Source: Clostridia bacterium (GTDB taxonomy: Bacteria; Bacillota; Clostridia; Oscillospirales; CAG-272). Taken from it: a DNA stretch of 64,000 nt. The notes below the pieces were generated by a model. The model made no database searches and was not told the origin of the DNA. It was given only the letters and a program-made list of their open reading frames with translations. Position numbers and translations under genes: made by a program. Location of the stretch: NCBI GenBank assembly GCA_017466445.1, contig JAFTUC010000033.1:30214-94213 (forward strand). The letters are read 5' to 3'. Shown here piece after piece: positions 33,109 through 42,647 of this stretch. The stretch's first letter is position 1. Each line of letters begins with the position of its first letter.

Positions 33109-34512
33109 TTATTTACTTTTTACGTATCTGTCGATCGCCGCAGCCGCTTCACGTCCCGCACCCATCGCAAGTATAACGGTCGCCGCACCTGTAACGGCAT
33201 CTCCGCCCGCAAAGACACCCTCGCGTGTGGTGGTTACTCCGTCAGAGGTCACTATACAGCCGCGCTTGTTTGTTTCAAGACCGTCGGTCGTCATACGGAT
33301 AAGCGGATTCGGGGACGTACCTACCGAAATAATTACGGTATCAAGCTCAATATCAAATTCGGAGCCGACCTTTTCGATCGGGCGACGTCTTCCGGACGCA
33401 TCGGGCTCTCCAAGCTCCATCTCGATACAGGTCATCGAAACAACGTTTCCCTTTTCGTCGGCATTTATCCTCGTCGGATTTGAAAGAGTCTTGAATATAA
33501 TTCCTTCTTCTTTTGCGTGATGCACCTCCTCGCGGCGCGCAGGCATTTCCTCCTCACCTCGGCGATAGACTATATACACGTTATCTGCGCCGAGTCGCTT
33601 TGCGCATCTCGCCGCATCCATAGCAACGTTTCCTCCGCCTATTACGGCTACGTTCTTACCGCGCTTTATGGGAGTAAGATAATCGTCTCTGTACGCCTTC
33701 ATAAGATTTATGCGGGTGAGGAACTCGTTTGCGGAATAAACTCCGTTTGAATTTTCGCCCGGAATATTCATAAAGCTCGGAAGTCCGGCGCCGCTTGCGA
33801 TAAACACCGCACGGTAGCCGCTTTCCATAAGCTCGTCAACAGATACAAGACGTCCCACAACGCTATCAAGCTTTATTTCAACGCCCATTTTTTCGAGAGC
33901 CGCGACCTCTTTATCAACTATACTCTTAGGCAATCTGAACTCGGGAATTCCGTAGGAAAGCACTCCGCCCGCCTTATGAAGAGCTTCGAAGACGGTGACC
34001 TTATATCCCATTTTAGCAAGGTCGCCCGCGCAGGAGAGTCCGGCAGGACCGGATCCAACGACCGCTATCATAGGAGCATCGTCGGGGATATTTACGCTCT
34101 GAACACTGTTTTCATCAAAATGCGCGCTATGAAAATCGGCGCAAAAGCGTTCGAGACGTCCGATAGCGACGCTCTCACCCTTGATCCCTCTGACGCAGTT
34201 GTGCTCACACTGATTTTCCTGAGGACAAACTCTTCCGCAGATCGCGGGAAGCGAATTAGTCTCTTTTATCTTCTGATACGCGCCCTCAAAATCACCCTCA
34301 GCCACCTTTGAAATAAATTCGGGTATCTTTACGTTAACAGGGCATCCGCTGACACAGGGCATATTCTTACAGTTGAGACATCTTGTGGCTTCAACAATAG
34401 CGTCCTCGCTGCTATATCCCTTTGCAACCTCATCCCAATTCTTATTTCTTACATCAGGCTCCTGCTCGGGCATAGGGACCTTAAACGCTTGCATATTTGC
34501 CATTTCAGACAT
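33109..34512 (-). CDS. nfnB: NADPH-binding large subunit of NfnAB (glutamate-synthase-small-subunit-like)
   Basis: 467 residues. The N-terminal domain has the two [4Fe-4S] Cys sets: CLNCKNMPCVSGCPV and CGRVCPQENQCEHNC. Then come an FAD-binding fold (VGSGPAGLSCAGDLAKMGYKV) and an NADP fold (IGGGNVAMDAARCAKRLGA). Its start overlaps the end of the FNR-like gene by 8 nt; together they form NfnAB, which bifurcates electrons between NADH, NADP+ and ferredoxin. GltD of glutamate synthase has the same fold, but the adjacent NfnA gene and the lack of GltB support Nfn. SudAB annotation is an alternative for the same pair. Confidence 0.87.
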   Translation of the reverse strand: MSEMANMQAFKVPMPEQEPDVRNKNWDEVAKGYSSEDAIVEATRCLNCKNMPCVSGCPVNVKIPEFISKVAEGDFEGAYQKIKETNSLPAICGRVCPQENQCEHNCVRGIKGESVAIGRLERFCADFHSAHFDENSVQSVNIPDDAPMIAVVGSGPAGLSCAGDLAKMGYKVTVFEALHKAGGVLSYGIPEFRLPKSIVDKEVAALEKMGVEIKLDSVVGRLVSVDELMESGYRAVFIASGAGLPSFMNIPGENSNGVYSANEFLTRINLMKAYRDDYLTPIKRGKNVAVIGGGNVAMDAARCAKRLGADNVYIVYRRGEEEMPARREEVHHAKEEGIIFKTLSNPTRINADEKGNVVSMTCIEMELGEPDASGRRRPIEKVGSEFDIELDTVIISVGTSPNPLIRMTTDGLETNKRGCIVTSDGVTTTREGVFAGGDAVTGAATVILAMGAGREAAAAIDRYVKSK

Positions 34513-35356
34513 CGCCGCCTATCTTATCAAGATTACATTCATGAAAACGCTCGTTTTCACACGCTTCTTCGTTTTTATACATACCGTTTCTTCTTATAAG
34601 CTCGTCAAAATCAACGAGATGTCCGTCGAAATCGGGACCGTCTATACACGCAAATTTGGTCTCTCCGCCGACTGTAAGACGGCATCCTCCGCACATTCCG
34701 GTTCCGTCTATCATTATCGGATTCATACTTACTATCGTTTTTATCGAGTACTGCTTTGTAAGAAGGCTCACAAATTTCATCATAATCGGAGGACCGATAG
34801 CTATTACCGCATCGTAATCGGCACCATCCTCTATTTTTTTGCGAAGCCCGTCGGTAACAAGACCCTTATTTCCGTTCGATCCGTCATCGGTGAGGACAGT
34901 AAGATCGTGTGATACCGCCTTCATATCGTCCTCGAGTATAATAAGATCCTTCGAGCGGAAGCCCGCTATGATATCGACCCTTGCTCCCGAATTGTAGAGA
35001 TATTTAGCCTGAGGATAAGCAATGGCGCAACCCACGCCCCCTCCGATAACGGCAACACTTTTTATCCCGTCAAGATCAGTAGGTCTTCCGAGAGGTCCAA
35101 CAACGTCTCTTATAAATTCGCCCTCGTTAAGAAGAGCGAGACGTTTAGTGGATGCACCAATGGTCTGGCATATGATAGTGATGCTTCCCTTTTCGCGATC
35201 AAAATCGGCAACGGTGAGGGGTATTCTTTCGCCCTTTTCGTCCGAGAGTATTATAACGAACTGTCCGGGTCCTATCTTTGATGCGATCCTCGGCGCCTCT
35301 ATAACCATACGAACTATGGACACGCCTATAGTTTCCTTGGATAATATTTTGAACAT
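34505..35356 (-). CDS. nfnA: ferredoxin-NADP reductase-like small subunit of NfnAB
   Basis: 283 residues of the dihydroorotate-dehydrogenase electron-transfer/FNR family. FAD-binding beta barrel (GQFVIIL, ERIPLTVADFD), NAD-binding half (VAVIGGGVGCAIAYPQAKYL) and a C-terminal [2Fe-2S] site GTGMCGGCRLTVGGETKFACIDGPDFDGH, where an Asp or Cys completes the ligands. First gene of the nfnAB pair, with its own promoter. Confidence 0.88.
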   Translation of the reverse strand: MFKILSKETIGVSIVRMVIEAPRIASKIGPGQFVIILSDEKGERIPLTVADFDREKGSITIICQTIGASTKRLALLNEGEFIRDVVGPLGRPTDLDGIKSVAVIGGGVGCAIAYPQAKYLYNSGARVDIIAGFRSKDLIILEDDMKAVSHDLTVLTDDGSNGNKGLVTDGLRKKIEDGADYDAVIAIGPPIMMKFVSLLTKQYSIKTIVSMNPIMIDGTGMCGGCRLTVGGETKFACIDGPDFDGHLVDFDELIRRNGMYKNEEACENERFHECNLDKIGGDV

Positions 35357-35425
35357 TTTACTTCACGTTCCTTACGATTTTAAATATACTCCACACAAAA
35401 GCGATGCTTATTGTTCAGTAGTACT

Positions 35426-35454
35426 ATAATACCACAGTTTACAGTTTTTTTCAA
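35426..35454 (-). promoter_or_regulatory. promoter of nfnAB
   Basis: Minus strand TTGAAA (35454-35449), 17-bp spacer, TATTAT (35431-35426). Confidence 0.75.
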
Positions 35455-35584
35455 TAGCAATTTATCCAAACTTGTTTTCATATAAGATTTTTTTACAACA
35501 AATTGCCAAAAATACACAATTTATTCATAAATATACGATATAATAAGATTTAATGTTTGAACAAGAAAATATATGGAGGCAGAA

Positions 35585-37231
35585 ATGATATCCCTAAAAA
35601 AATCAGAAAAATTTGAAGGTATAAGCGGTCCCGTTGTAACTATAGTTATGGACGGAATCGGTATCGGACGCGAGGAAGCTGAAAACGCGGTCTTCAAGGC
35701 AAACACACCCACTCTTAATATGCTCATGAGCAAATATCCTACTCTTTCCCTTAAAGCGCACGGAACCGCGGTAGGTCTTCCCTCGGACGACGATATGGGC
35801 AACTCTGAGGTCGGTCACAACGCTCTCGGCGCAGGTCAGGTATTCGCGCAGGGTGCTAAGCTCGTTTCCAACTCTATCGAGAGCGGAAAGATGTTTGCTT
35901 CCGATACGTGGAAGGCACTTGTATCGAACGTAACGAAAAACGGCTCGACCCTTCACTTCATAGGACTTTTCTCGGACGGAAACGTTCACTCCCACATAGA
36001 TCACCTCAAGGCTATGATCGTAAAAGCGAAGGAAGAAAAGATCGCTAATGTACGTATCCACATTCTTCTTGACGGAAGAGACGTCGGAGAGACCTCTGCG
36101 CTCGAGTACATTCTTCCCTTTGAGGCATTCCTGTCCGAGCTTTGCGATGACTCCTTTGACGCCAAGATCGCTTCCGGCGGCGGAAGAATGAAGATCACTA
36201 TGGACCGTTACGAATCCGATTGGTCTATGGTCGAGCGCGGATGGCAGACTCACGTTCTCGGAAACGGCAGATATTTTTCATCCGCAGAAGAAGCAGTTAC
36301 CACTTTAAGAAACGAGACCGGAGCTATAGATCAAGACATTCCCGCCTTCGTTATAGCAAAGGACGGCAAGGCAGTAGGAACCATCGAGGACGGCGACAGC
36401 GTTATATTCTACAACTTCCGCGGAGACCGCTCCATTGAGATCTCCAAGGCTTTCGACTCGGTAGAGTTCGACAAGTTCGACAGAGTACGCACTCCCGACG
36501 TTATGTTCGCGGGAATGCTCGAGTATGACGGAGACCTTCACATTCCGAAGAATTATCTCGTAGCACCTCCCGAGATCTCCAATACTATGAGCGAATATCT
36601 CGTAGGCTGCGGAATATATTCTGCCGCTATCTCCGAGACCCAGAAATACGGTCACGTTACCTACTTTTGGAACGGAAACAGAAGCGGAAAGTTCGACGAG
36701 GAGCTCGAGACCTTTATTGAGATACCCTCTGACGTAATTCCCTTTGAGCAGCGCCCCTGGATGAAGTGCGCCGAGATCACCGACGAGCTTATAAAGCTCA
36801 TCAGAAGCAGAAAATACAAGTATATCCGTGTCAACTATCCTAACGGAGATATGGTAGGACACACCGGAAATATCGATGCCACACAGATATCCGTAGAAGC
36901 ACTTGACATCCAGCTCGCAAGACTTCTTCCCGTTATCGACGAGATGAACGGCGCGGCTATCATCACCGCCGACCACGGAAATGCCGACGAGATGTTCGAG
37001 ACCGATAAGAAATCGGGCAAGATCAAGCTCGGACCCGACGGACGTCCCAAGTCCAAGACAAGCCACACCTTAAATCCCGTTCCCTGCATCATTTACGATA
37101 ACTTCTGTGCGGACAAATACGACGTAGTGCCCGGAAATTACGGACTTTCGAACGTTGCCGCCACTACCGTGAACCTGCTCGGATACGAGGCTCCCGATAT
37201 GTGGGATCCTTCTATGATAAATGTAAAGTAA
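35585..37231 (+). CDS. gpmI: 2,3-bisphosphoglycerate-independent phosphoglycerate mutase
   Basis: 548 residues. The ATG at 35585 is preferred because TATGGAGGCAGAA places GGAGG 5 nt before it; the ATG at 35573 overlaps that site. Alkaline-phosphatase-superfamily features: VTIVMDGIGIG (metal Asp), SDDDMGNSEVGHNALGAGQ (catalytic Ser), LDGRDVGETS, ADHGNADEM and SHTLNPVPCI. It interconverts 3- and 2-phosphoglycerate in glycolysis and gluconeogenesis. It runs alone with its own terminator; the other glycolytic genes are not nearby. Confidence 0.96.
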   Translation: MISLKKSEKFEGISGPVVTIVMDGIGIGREEAENAVFKANTPTLNMLMSKYPTLSLKAHGTAVGLPSDDDMGNSEVGHNALGAGQVFAQGAKLVSNSIESGKMFASDTWKALVSNVTKNGSTLHFIGLFSDGNVHSHIDHLKAMIVKAKEEKIANVRIHILLDGRDVGETSALEYILPFEAFLSELCDDSFDAKIASGGGRMKITMDRYESDWSMVERGWQTHVLGNGRYFSSAEEAVTTLRNETGAIDQDIPAFVIAKDGKAVGTIEDGDSVIFYNFRGDRSIEISKAFDSVEFDKFDRVRTPDVMFAGMLEYDGDLHIPKNYLVAPPEISNTMSEYLVGCGIYSAAISETQKYGHVTYFWNGNRSGKFDEELETFIEIPSDVIPFEQRPWMKCAEITDELIKLIRSRKYKYIRVNYPNGDMVGHTGNIDATQISVEALDIQLARLLPVIDEMNGAAIITADHGNADEMFETDKKSGKIKLGPDGRPKSKTSHTLNPVPCIIYDNFCADKYDVVPGNYGLSNVAATTVNLLGYEAPDMWDPSMINVK

Positions 37232-37254
37232 TTCCCATATAAAATACTGTCTTG

Positions 37255-37290
37255 CAGTCGCTCTTCCCTTTTTTCGGTAGAGCGACTGTT
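37255..37290 (+). terminator. probable terminator after gpmI
   Basis: CAGTCGCTCT (37255-37264) pairs perfectly with AGAGCGACTG (37279-37288); the following T-run is short. Confidence 0.6.
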
Positions 37291-37421
37291 GAATTGATCC
37301 ATAGTAAACAAGAATTCTACGGTATTTTCACTTACGTACCCATTTATTTCTCCTCACTAAACCAACGGTAGGTGTACTTTATCTGAAATATCGGTTATAC
37401 TTAATACAAAGGGAGGTAATT

Positions 37422-38030
37422 ATGAATCAGTTAAAAATAGGAAAATTTATTGCCGATTGCAGAAAACAGAAAAAATTAACGCAAATGCAGCTTTCCGAAA
37501 AGCTCGGTATCACCGACAAGGCAGTATCCAAATGGGAACGCGGCATCGCAATGCCGGACACCTCGATAATGCTTGAGCTTTGTGATATTCTCGGCATCAG
37601 CGTAAATGAATTATTAAGTGGGGAGAAGATAAATATGGAAAACAACGATCAGAAAAACGAACAGCTTTTGCTTGAAATGGCAAAGGAATTAGAAAGGAAA
37701 AACAAAACTATTTGGAATGCAATGTGGACGATTATGACAGTAAGCATCATTGGACTAATCGGAGGTCTTGCGATCATCGCGTTTTTTATGCCCGAGGGTC
37801 CATTAATGATAGTTGCGATACTTACGCTCTGCATAGTATTCATGATACCCTGCTTCTACGCATTAAAGCTAGAGGTCAGCGTAGGTGCTTATAAGTGTAA
37901 AAACTGCGGTTACGAGATCGTACCTACCTATATGCAGGCGCTTAATGCGATGCATGCAGGGACTACACGTCATTTGAAGTGTCCGAAATGCAACAAGCGT
38001 ACTTGGTGCAAGAAGGTTTTGAAAAAGTAA
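37422..38030 (+). CDS. XRE-family membrane regulator with zinc-ribbon tail
   Basis: 202 residues. HTH_3 domain at residues 1-65 (FIADCRKQKKLTQMQLSEKLGITDKAVSKWERG), a short helical linker, two membrane helices (about 95-120 and 125-148), and a C-terminal CKNCGY...CPKCNKRTWC zinc ribbon. This layout is common in Clostridia and suggests a membrane-tethered transcription factor that senses an envelope or metal signal; targets are unknown. GGGAGG precedes the ATG. Stand-alone gene between gpmI and the ABC exporter. Confidence 0.8.
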   Translation: MNQLKIGKFIADCRKQKKLTQMQLSEKLGITDKAVSKWERGIAMPDTSIMLELCDILGISVNELLSGEKINMENNDQKNEQLLLEMAKELERKNKTIWNAMWTIMTVSIIGLIGGLAIIAFFMPEGPLMIVAILTLCIVFMIPCFYALKLEVSVGAYKCKNCGYEIVPTYMQALNAMHAGTTRHLKCPKCNKRTWCKKVLKK

Positions 38031-38130
38031 GCTTGTACCGGTTTACAGTTACTTTTGTAGAAAACACCTTATGAGATTAGTACACTGTAACAAACAACTG
38101 CAAGCGACATATTTTTGCAAAGAAAAAGAC

Positions 38131-38160
38131 AAAAGGATAGCAATTTTTGCTATCCTTTTA
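38131..38160. terminator. bidirectional terminator
   Basis: AAAAGGATAGCAA (38131-38143) pairs with TTGCTATCCTTTT (38147-38159) with a 3-nt loop; T-runs on both strands. It separates the XRE gene from the convergent ABC permease gene. Confidence 0.88.
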
Positions 38161-38200
38161 TCGTTTCTAAAACATCATTACGACCGTTTTTATGTGAAGA

Positions 38201-39100
38201 TCACTTTGCCTTTTTGGAATAAACTACGTTTACGGCAACGTATGCGCCGAGAAGCAGAACTATGCTTCCGACAAGCACCGCATACATGATCGGTATAGAT
38301 ATCCTATCCGCACCGATATAAACGTTACAGTCTATACTGTCCGCAAGTCCGTCAAGGATATCTTTAGGCAGATGTGATTTTTCAAGCTCGGCAAAAACTC
38401 CGCTCGTTGCGTGTGTACGCATAAGACTTGTTGCGTAGGTTCCGGGAAGGAAGGAAACTACATTTCTTACCGCCTCGGAAAACTGCGATATTGGCATATA
38501 AGCGCCGCAAATGAATCCGTATCCTGCGCTTACGATGCTTCCGACTGCCGATATCTGTGCTTGAGATGACAAAAAGAAGTTTATCAACGAGGAAAGTGCC
38601 GTTCCGAAAAGTGTCAGCATAAAGACGTCGGAAAGAAGAAGCATAACGTCAGTAAAGGAAAGATACCATCCTACAACCGAAAGGTAGAGAAGTCCCGCCG
38701 CAAGCGCAGTAAGGGTTATAATGAGAGTCGAAACGAACGAGGCAAAGAAGTAAGCAAGCGAGAGAGCAGAGCTGCTCACAGGAGTCATGATTATATCTCT
38801 TCTCGCTCCGTTTACCTTATCCTGAACCATAAGCATATTCGAGCAGAATGACACTGTCACGCAGCAGACAGCCAAAAGTGAGGAAACGAGCTGACCTCCG
38901 ACGAATGCGTCGAGAAGATCCTCCTTTATTGCGGAAAATCCGGAAAATATATCTTCAAAGCTGCTTCTGTACACGTTTCCGAGAAAGGTAATATACAAAA
39001 CGAGCAGTATGATCGGAGTGATGAGCGAGGTAAAGAAAAGTCCTTTATCCTTAAAAAACAGCTTTACGTTGCGCTTAAAAAGAACACAGAATTCATTCAT
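38201..39100 (-). CDS. ABC-2-type transporter permease
   Basis: 299 residues, six predicted membrane helices with a long extracytoplasmic loop between the first and second (about residues 45-75). The sequence VNGARRDIIMTPVSSSALSLAYFFAS is typical of ABC-2 exporters. With the neighbouring ATPase it forms an exporter of a drug, antibiotic or lipid; cargo unknown. It overlaps the ATPase gene by 8 nt. Confidence 0.86.
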   Translation of the reverse strand: MNEFCVLFKRNVKLFFKDKGLFFTSLITPIILLVLYITFLGNVYRSSFEDIFSGFSAIKEDLLDAFVGGQLVSSLLAVCCVTVSFCSNMLMVQDKVNGARRDIIMTPVSSSALSLAYFFASFVSTLIITLTALAAGLLYLSVVGWYLSFTDVMLLLSDVFMLTLFGTALSSLINFFLSSQAQISAVGSIVSAGYGFICGAYMPISQFSEAVRNVVSFLPGTYATSLMRTHATSGVFAELEKSHLPKDILDGLADSIDCNVYIGADRISIPIMYAVLVGSIVLLLGAYVAVNVVYSKKAK

Positions 39101-40010
39101 TTGCTACACCTCCTTCAAGCTTTTTTCCGGTGACCGCAAGAAAAACGTCATCCATCTTTCCTTTACTTATCTCGTAATCGGAAAAGATCTCAGGATGCTT
39201 GATTATAAGCTCGGTAGCCTCTGCGGAATTTTTCACCGTCACTCTGAAGCCGTTGGGGATCCTTTCGTATTTCCTGCCAAGCAGCTTTATTTCGTCCTCG
39301 TTTTTTCCGTATATCGCAATAAAATCTCCCGTATAGGTATTTTTAAGCTCAAGCGGAGTTCCCGAAGCGGCGATCCTGCCCGAATCCATTATAACGACGT
39401 AGTCCGAGTCTGCCGCCTCCTCCATATAATGCGTGGTAAGCAGCACGGTCATGTTCTTTTCCCTTCTCTGATCGGATATAACGTCCCACAGCTGACGTCT
39501 CGTCTGAGGATCGAGACCGGTAGTGGGCTCATCGAGAATAAGGATATCGGGACAGTGTATAAGGGCTCTTGCAATATCGATCCTTCTGCGCTGACCGCCC
39601 GAAAGCCTTCCGAGTGTTCTTTTCAAAATATTTTTAAAGCTGAGCTTTTCCGAAAGGATCTCAAGCCTTTCCGAAAATTCCACTTTTGACATCCCGTAAA
39701 GAGACGCCTTTATCGAAAGGTTATCAATAACGCTGAGTGACGGGTCAAGAAGCGAGTTCTGAAATACGACGCCAAGCTTCTTTTTTACTGACACAGGATC
39801 GTCGTCCACGCTTACAGAATCAACGAGAACACTTCCCGAATCTCTTTTGAGCTGCCTGCAGATTATTGATATCGTGGTGGATTTTCCCGCTCCGTTAACT
39901 CCGAGCAAAGCAAAAAGCTGACCTTCTCCGACCGAAAAGCTGATCCCGTCGACCGCTCGGACACTGCCAAAGGATTTGGTGAGCGAGTTTATTTCTATGA
40001 TTTTTTTCAA
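39093..40010 (-). CDS. ABC transporter ATP-binding protein
   Basis: 305 residues. Walker A LLGVNGAGKSTT at about residue 33, signature LSGGQRRRIDIARAL, Walker B ILILDEPTTGLDPQTRRQLW, H-loop TTHYMEEAADSDYVV. It belongs to the DrrA/CcmA-like group that pairs with ABC-2 permeases. The C-terminal 80 residues form the extra domain usual for this group. Upstream partner of the permease. Confidence 0.92.
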   Translation of the reverse strand: MKKIIEINSLTKSFGSVRAVDGISFSVGEGQLFALLGVNGAGKSTTISIICRQLKRDSGSVLVDSVSVDDDPVSVKKKLGVVFQNSLLDPSLSVIDNLSIKASLYGMSKVEFSERLEILSEKLSFKNILKRTLGRLSGGQRRRIDIARALIHCPDILILDEPTTGLDPQTRRQLWDVISDQRREKNMTVLLTTHYMEEAADSDYVVIMDSGRIAASGTPLELKNTYTGDFIAIYGKNEDEIKLLGRKYERIPNGFRVTVKNSAEATELIIKHPEIFSDYEISKGKMDDVFLAVTGKKLEGGVANE

Positions 40011-40113
40011 GATATCACTCTTTTCTAAATTTGTTTCTTCCCTATTTTATCACAAGCACGAGAATATTTCAATATCCGCGACGCAAACGGCGTTTATTTT
40101 TATTTTTTCGGTA

Positions 40114-40887
40114 TTATACGAACGAGGTATACTTGTAATTACTCGGAGTAACACCGAAAATCTCTATAAAAGCACGGTTGAAGCTCCGTACACTGCCAAA
40201 TCCTGACTCGTAAGCAATTTGAGTAAAGGTCATATTTTCATTTCTTATAAGGTCTGTGGCATTAATACAACGAAGATATTTGAGATAAAAATTGAAGCTT
40301 ACCCCTGCGCGGAGCGAAAACGCTTTACTGAGTGTCACCGGATGAACTCCGACCTTGCTTGCAACCGTTTTCAGATCGATATTTTCGGCAAAATGCTCAC
40401 CCATATACTCAAGAGCGTAAAAAAGAGGGTCCTCATACGCGATACTTCTTTCGGAAAAGGCACACTGAACGAGAGCTTCTCTGCACAACGGAGCGAGTAT
40501 AGCCTGCGCATCGATCGGATTCACATCGTTTTTCGGTACAGGTATTATCGCATTTATCATATTAATAATATCCGATGAAACGGTGAATATGTGATCTTCT
40601 ATCTGATTTTTCTTTATATAATTAAAGAAAAACGGGATAAGGTCATTTGAAAACATTATAACGTGGCAGACGTTATCCTCAGGCGATGAAAAGCTATGCA
40701 TCTCAAGCGGAGGAATAAATAATGCTTCTCCTGCCTTCAGCTTATAAGTCTTTTTTCCCGCGGTCATGGTAAGGACTCCCGAGGTAGTCAAAACTATTTC
40801 CGAATGAGTATGAAGATGAGGAAAGCATTCGACATTCTTATGGAGGGCATCGGAAAAATAATATTTTTTACTGCTATCTATTATCAT
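40114..40887 (-). CDS. AraC-family regulator with cupin sensor
   Basis: 257 residues. The N-terminal cupin barrel (HLHTHSEIVLTTSGVLTM, KLKAGEALFIPPLEMHSF) is followed by the AraC double HTH (VASKVGVHPVTLSKAFSLRAGVSFN; TQIAYESGFGSVRSFNRAFIEIFG). Such regulators usually sense a sugar. It is divergent from the DMT permease at 41000 with a 112-bp gap, which makes that permease its likely target. Confidence 0.88.
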   Translation of the reverse strand: MIIDSSKKYYFSDALHKNVECFPHLHTHSEIVLTTSGVLTMTAGKKTYKLKAGEALFIPPLEMHSFSSPEDNVCHVIMFSNDLIPFFFNYIKKNQIEDHIFTVSSDIINMINAIIPVPKNDVNPIDAQAILAPLCREALVQCAFSERSIAYEDPLFYALEYMGEHFAENIDLKTVASKVGVHPVTLSKAFSLRAGVSFNFYLKYLRCINATDLIRNENMTFTQIAYESGFGSVRSFNRAFIEIFGVTPSNYKYTSFV

Positions 40888-40999
40888 AAGCGTACTCCAT
40901 GGAAACAGACTAATATTTGTCTATATATTGTAACATTTATGTCTTGCAAAATCAATGGTAAAATGTTAAAATATCGGCATATTTTGAGGAGATTTGTTT

Positions 41000-41902
41000 A
41001 TGAACGCCACAACTCTTATTTTGTTATACATACTACTCACGTTTTCGGGAAGAATATCGTCAAAGCTATGCGGAAATATCGTAGAAAAAAACGGAGTAGG
41101 ACGTTTCAGCATATTTTTTATATTGAACGGAATATTCGCCTGCCTTTTTTTCACAGTATCAAGCAGATTTAACATTTCGGTAAACCTTCCTACACTTTTA
41201 TATTCACTTGCTTATGCAACGGTCGTAATATTATCGTTAGTTTCTTCTTTAAAGCTTTATTCCTTCGCAAGCATCGGAGGAACAAGCATAATAACAAGTT
41301 CATGCGCTCTTGTTGCCACATCACTTATCGGAGCGCTCTTGTTTAGTGAAAGGATCACGATTTTAAGCATAATAAAGATCATTCTCTTGATATTCTCGGT
41401 AGTTCTCGTCTTTTTTGACAAGAAGTCACAAAGCGATAAAAATATTTCCGCACAAAAAAAGAATCACATGATCTTTGCGCTCCTTATTCTGCTCTCCGTA
41501 CTTTCCTCCGCTGCCAACACTATAGTAACGAAATATTTTACACTTTCAAGCATAGTTACAGACGAAAATTCCTTCTTTTTCCTTACTAACCTGATCCTTG
41601 TACTGGGATCACTTGCATTTTTAGGAATCTACGCATTGATCTCTCCGAGCGATACAAAAGAATCTTTGAAAATATTAACACCCAAGGCGGTGCTTTCAAT
41701 AGGCGTAAATACCTTTTCTTCGAACTTATCATCTCTCGTCTCTATTTTTATGATATCAAAAATGGCTGTAATTTTTTACGCTCCGCTAACTACCGCAGTG
41801 GCTACCGTAGTCGGCTTTATATGCTCGCTTTTGTTTAAAGAGCGTCCGGGAATATTTTCCTACGTAGCTGCAGCGATATCTGTTTTGGTGATACTTATAT
41901 AA
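41000..41902 (+). CDS. DMT/EamA-like permease
   Basis: About 300 residues with ten predicted helices in two related halves separated by a Lys-rich loop at residues 145-160 (KKSQSDKNISAQKKNH). GGAG precedes the ATG at 41000; an in-frame TTG at 40994 is inside that region. The end-of-helix pattern GTSIITSSCALVATSLIGALLFSERITILSIIKI is characteristic of DMT transporters (EamA, guanidinium or sugar-type exporters). Cargo unknown. A perfect hairpin terminator follows. Confidence 0.75.
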   Translation: MNATTLILLYILLTFSGRISSKLCGNIVEKNGVGRFSIFFILNGIFACLFFTVSSRFNISVNLPTLLYSLAYATVVILSLVSSLKLYSFASIGGTSIITSSCALVATSLIGALLFSERITILSIIKIILLIFSVVLVFFDKKSQSDKNISAQKKNHMIFALLILLSVLSSAANTIVTKYFTLSSIVTDENSFFFLTNLILVLGSLAFLGIYALISPSDTKESLKILTPKAVLSIGVNTFSSNLSSLVSIFMISKMAVIFYAPLTTAVATVVGFICSLLFKERPGIFSYVAAAISVLVILI

Positions 41903-41906
41903 AATC

Positions 41907-41941
41907 AATTAAAGCGCACGTCAGTGACGTGCGCTTTAATT
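41907..41941. terminator. perfect bidirectional terminator
   Basis: A 17-bp perfect palindrome with one central base (41907-41923 with 41925-41941) then TATTT; between the convergent permease and spoIIIA units. Confidence 0.9.
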
Positions 41942-41951
41942 ATTTCATTTC

Positions 41952-42560
41952 TTACGCCTTTTCGATAATGGTTATATTTTCGGGAGAAATATTCGCCTGA
42001 CTGTAGACTATCTCCTTTATCTGTGCCACCTCGGAAACGAGAAGATTCTGTCCCGAAACGATAACACTTGCCTTTCCCGAGCTGATAACGACTACGCAGT
42101 CCTCAAATCCCTTGGCCTTGACGAGTGTCTCGATATTTGCCTCACACTCTATCTCCTCCGCGATCTTTGCCATCTCGCTGTACGCATTCTCCTTCGCCTC
42201 CTCGGTAGCCTGCTCGCTTACCGTGATAGATGCAAGTACCTCGAGCGCTTCGGCACGAGCCTCGGCTCTGTCTATTATCGCGAGTGCAAAATAGCCGTCA
42301 TCCTTAGTCTGTGCGTTTGACTGATTATTTCCGTTTGACTGATTATTTTCCTCTCCCGATACGTAGCTATCCGGCTTATAATCACCGTTATCAGAGAAAA
42401 GGATCCAGTTAAGGTATATTGCACCCGCAACGAGCACGAGCGTACAGATTATGGCGATATTTCGCTTCATATTCTTCGTAACGGCGCCCTTGATCTTATT
42501 CCATGCCTTATACTCTGTCATTTCGGTGTTTTTTTGCTTTTCTGCTTTTATTATCTTCAT
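41952..42560 (-). CDS. spoIIIAH: stage III sporulation protein AH
   Basis: 202 residues. One membrane helix near residues 33-52, a low-complexity Asn/Gln linker (NNQSNGNNQSNAQ) and a C-terminal ring-forming domain ending in VSGQNLLVSEVAQIKEIVYSQANISPENITIIEK. SpoIIIAH binds SpoIIQ across the space between mother cell and forespore. Last gene of the spoIIIA operon; the linker is longer and more Asn-rich than in many relatives. Confidence 0.9.
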   Translation of the reverse strand: MKIIKAEKQKNTEMTEYKAWNKIKGAVTKNMKRNIAIICTLVLVAGAIYLNWILFSDNGDYKPDSYVSGEENNQSNGNNQSNAQTKDDGYFALAIIDRAEARAEALEVLASITVSEQATEEAKENAYSEMAKIAEEIECEANIETLVKAKGFEDCVVVISSGKASVIVSGQNLLVSEVAQIKEIVYSQANISPENITIIEKA

Positions 42561-42647
42561 ATCTTTCCTCCCGATATAAATTATGCTTTGTTATTATTTA
42601 TTCACATCATCCCTCAAGTATTCCCGAATAATCGGGTAGATCTCTAA

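Noticed and set aside
36305-37066. 253-residue minus-strand open frame opposite gpmI
   Set aside because: Antisense to the iPGM catalytic region; shadow frame.
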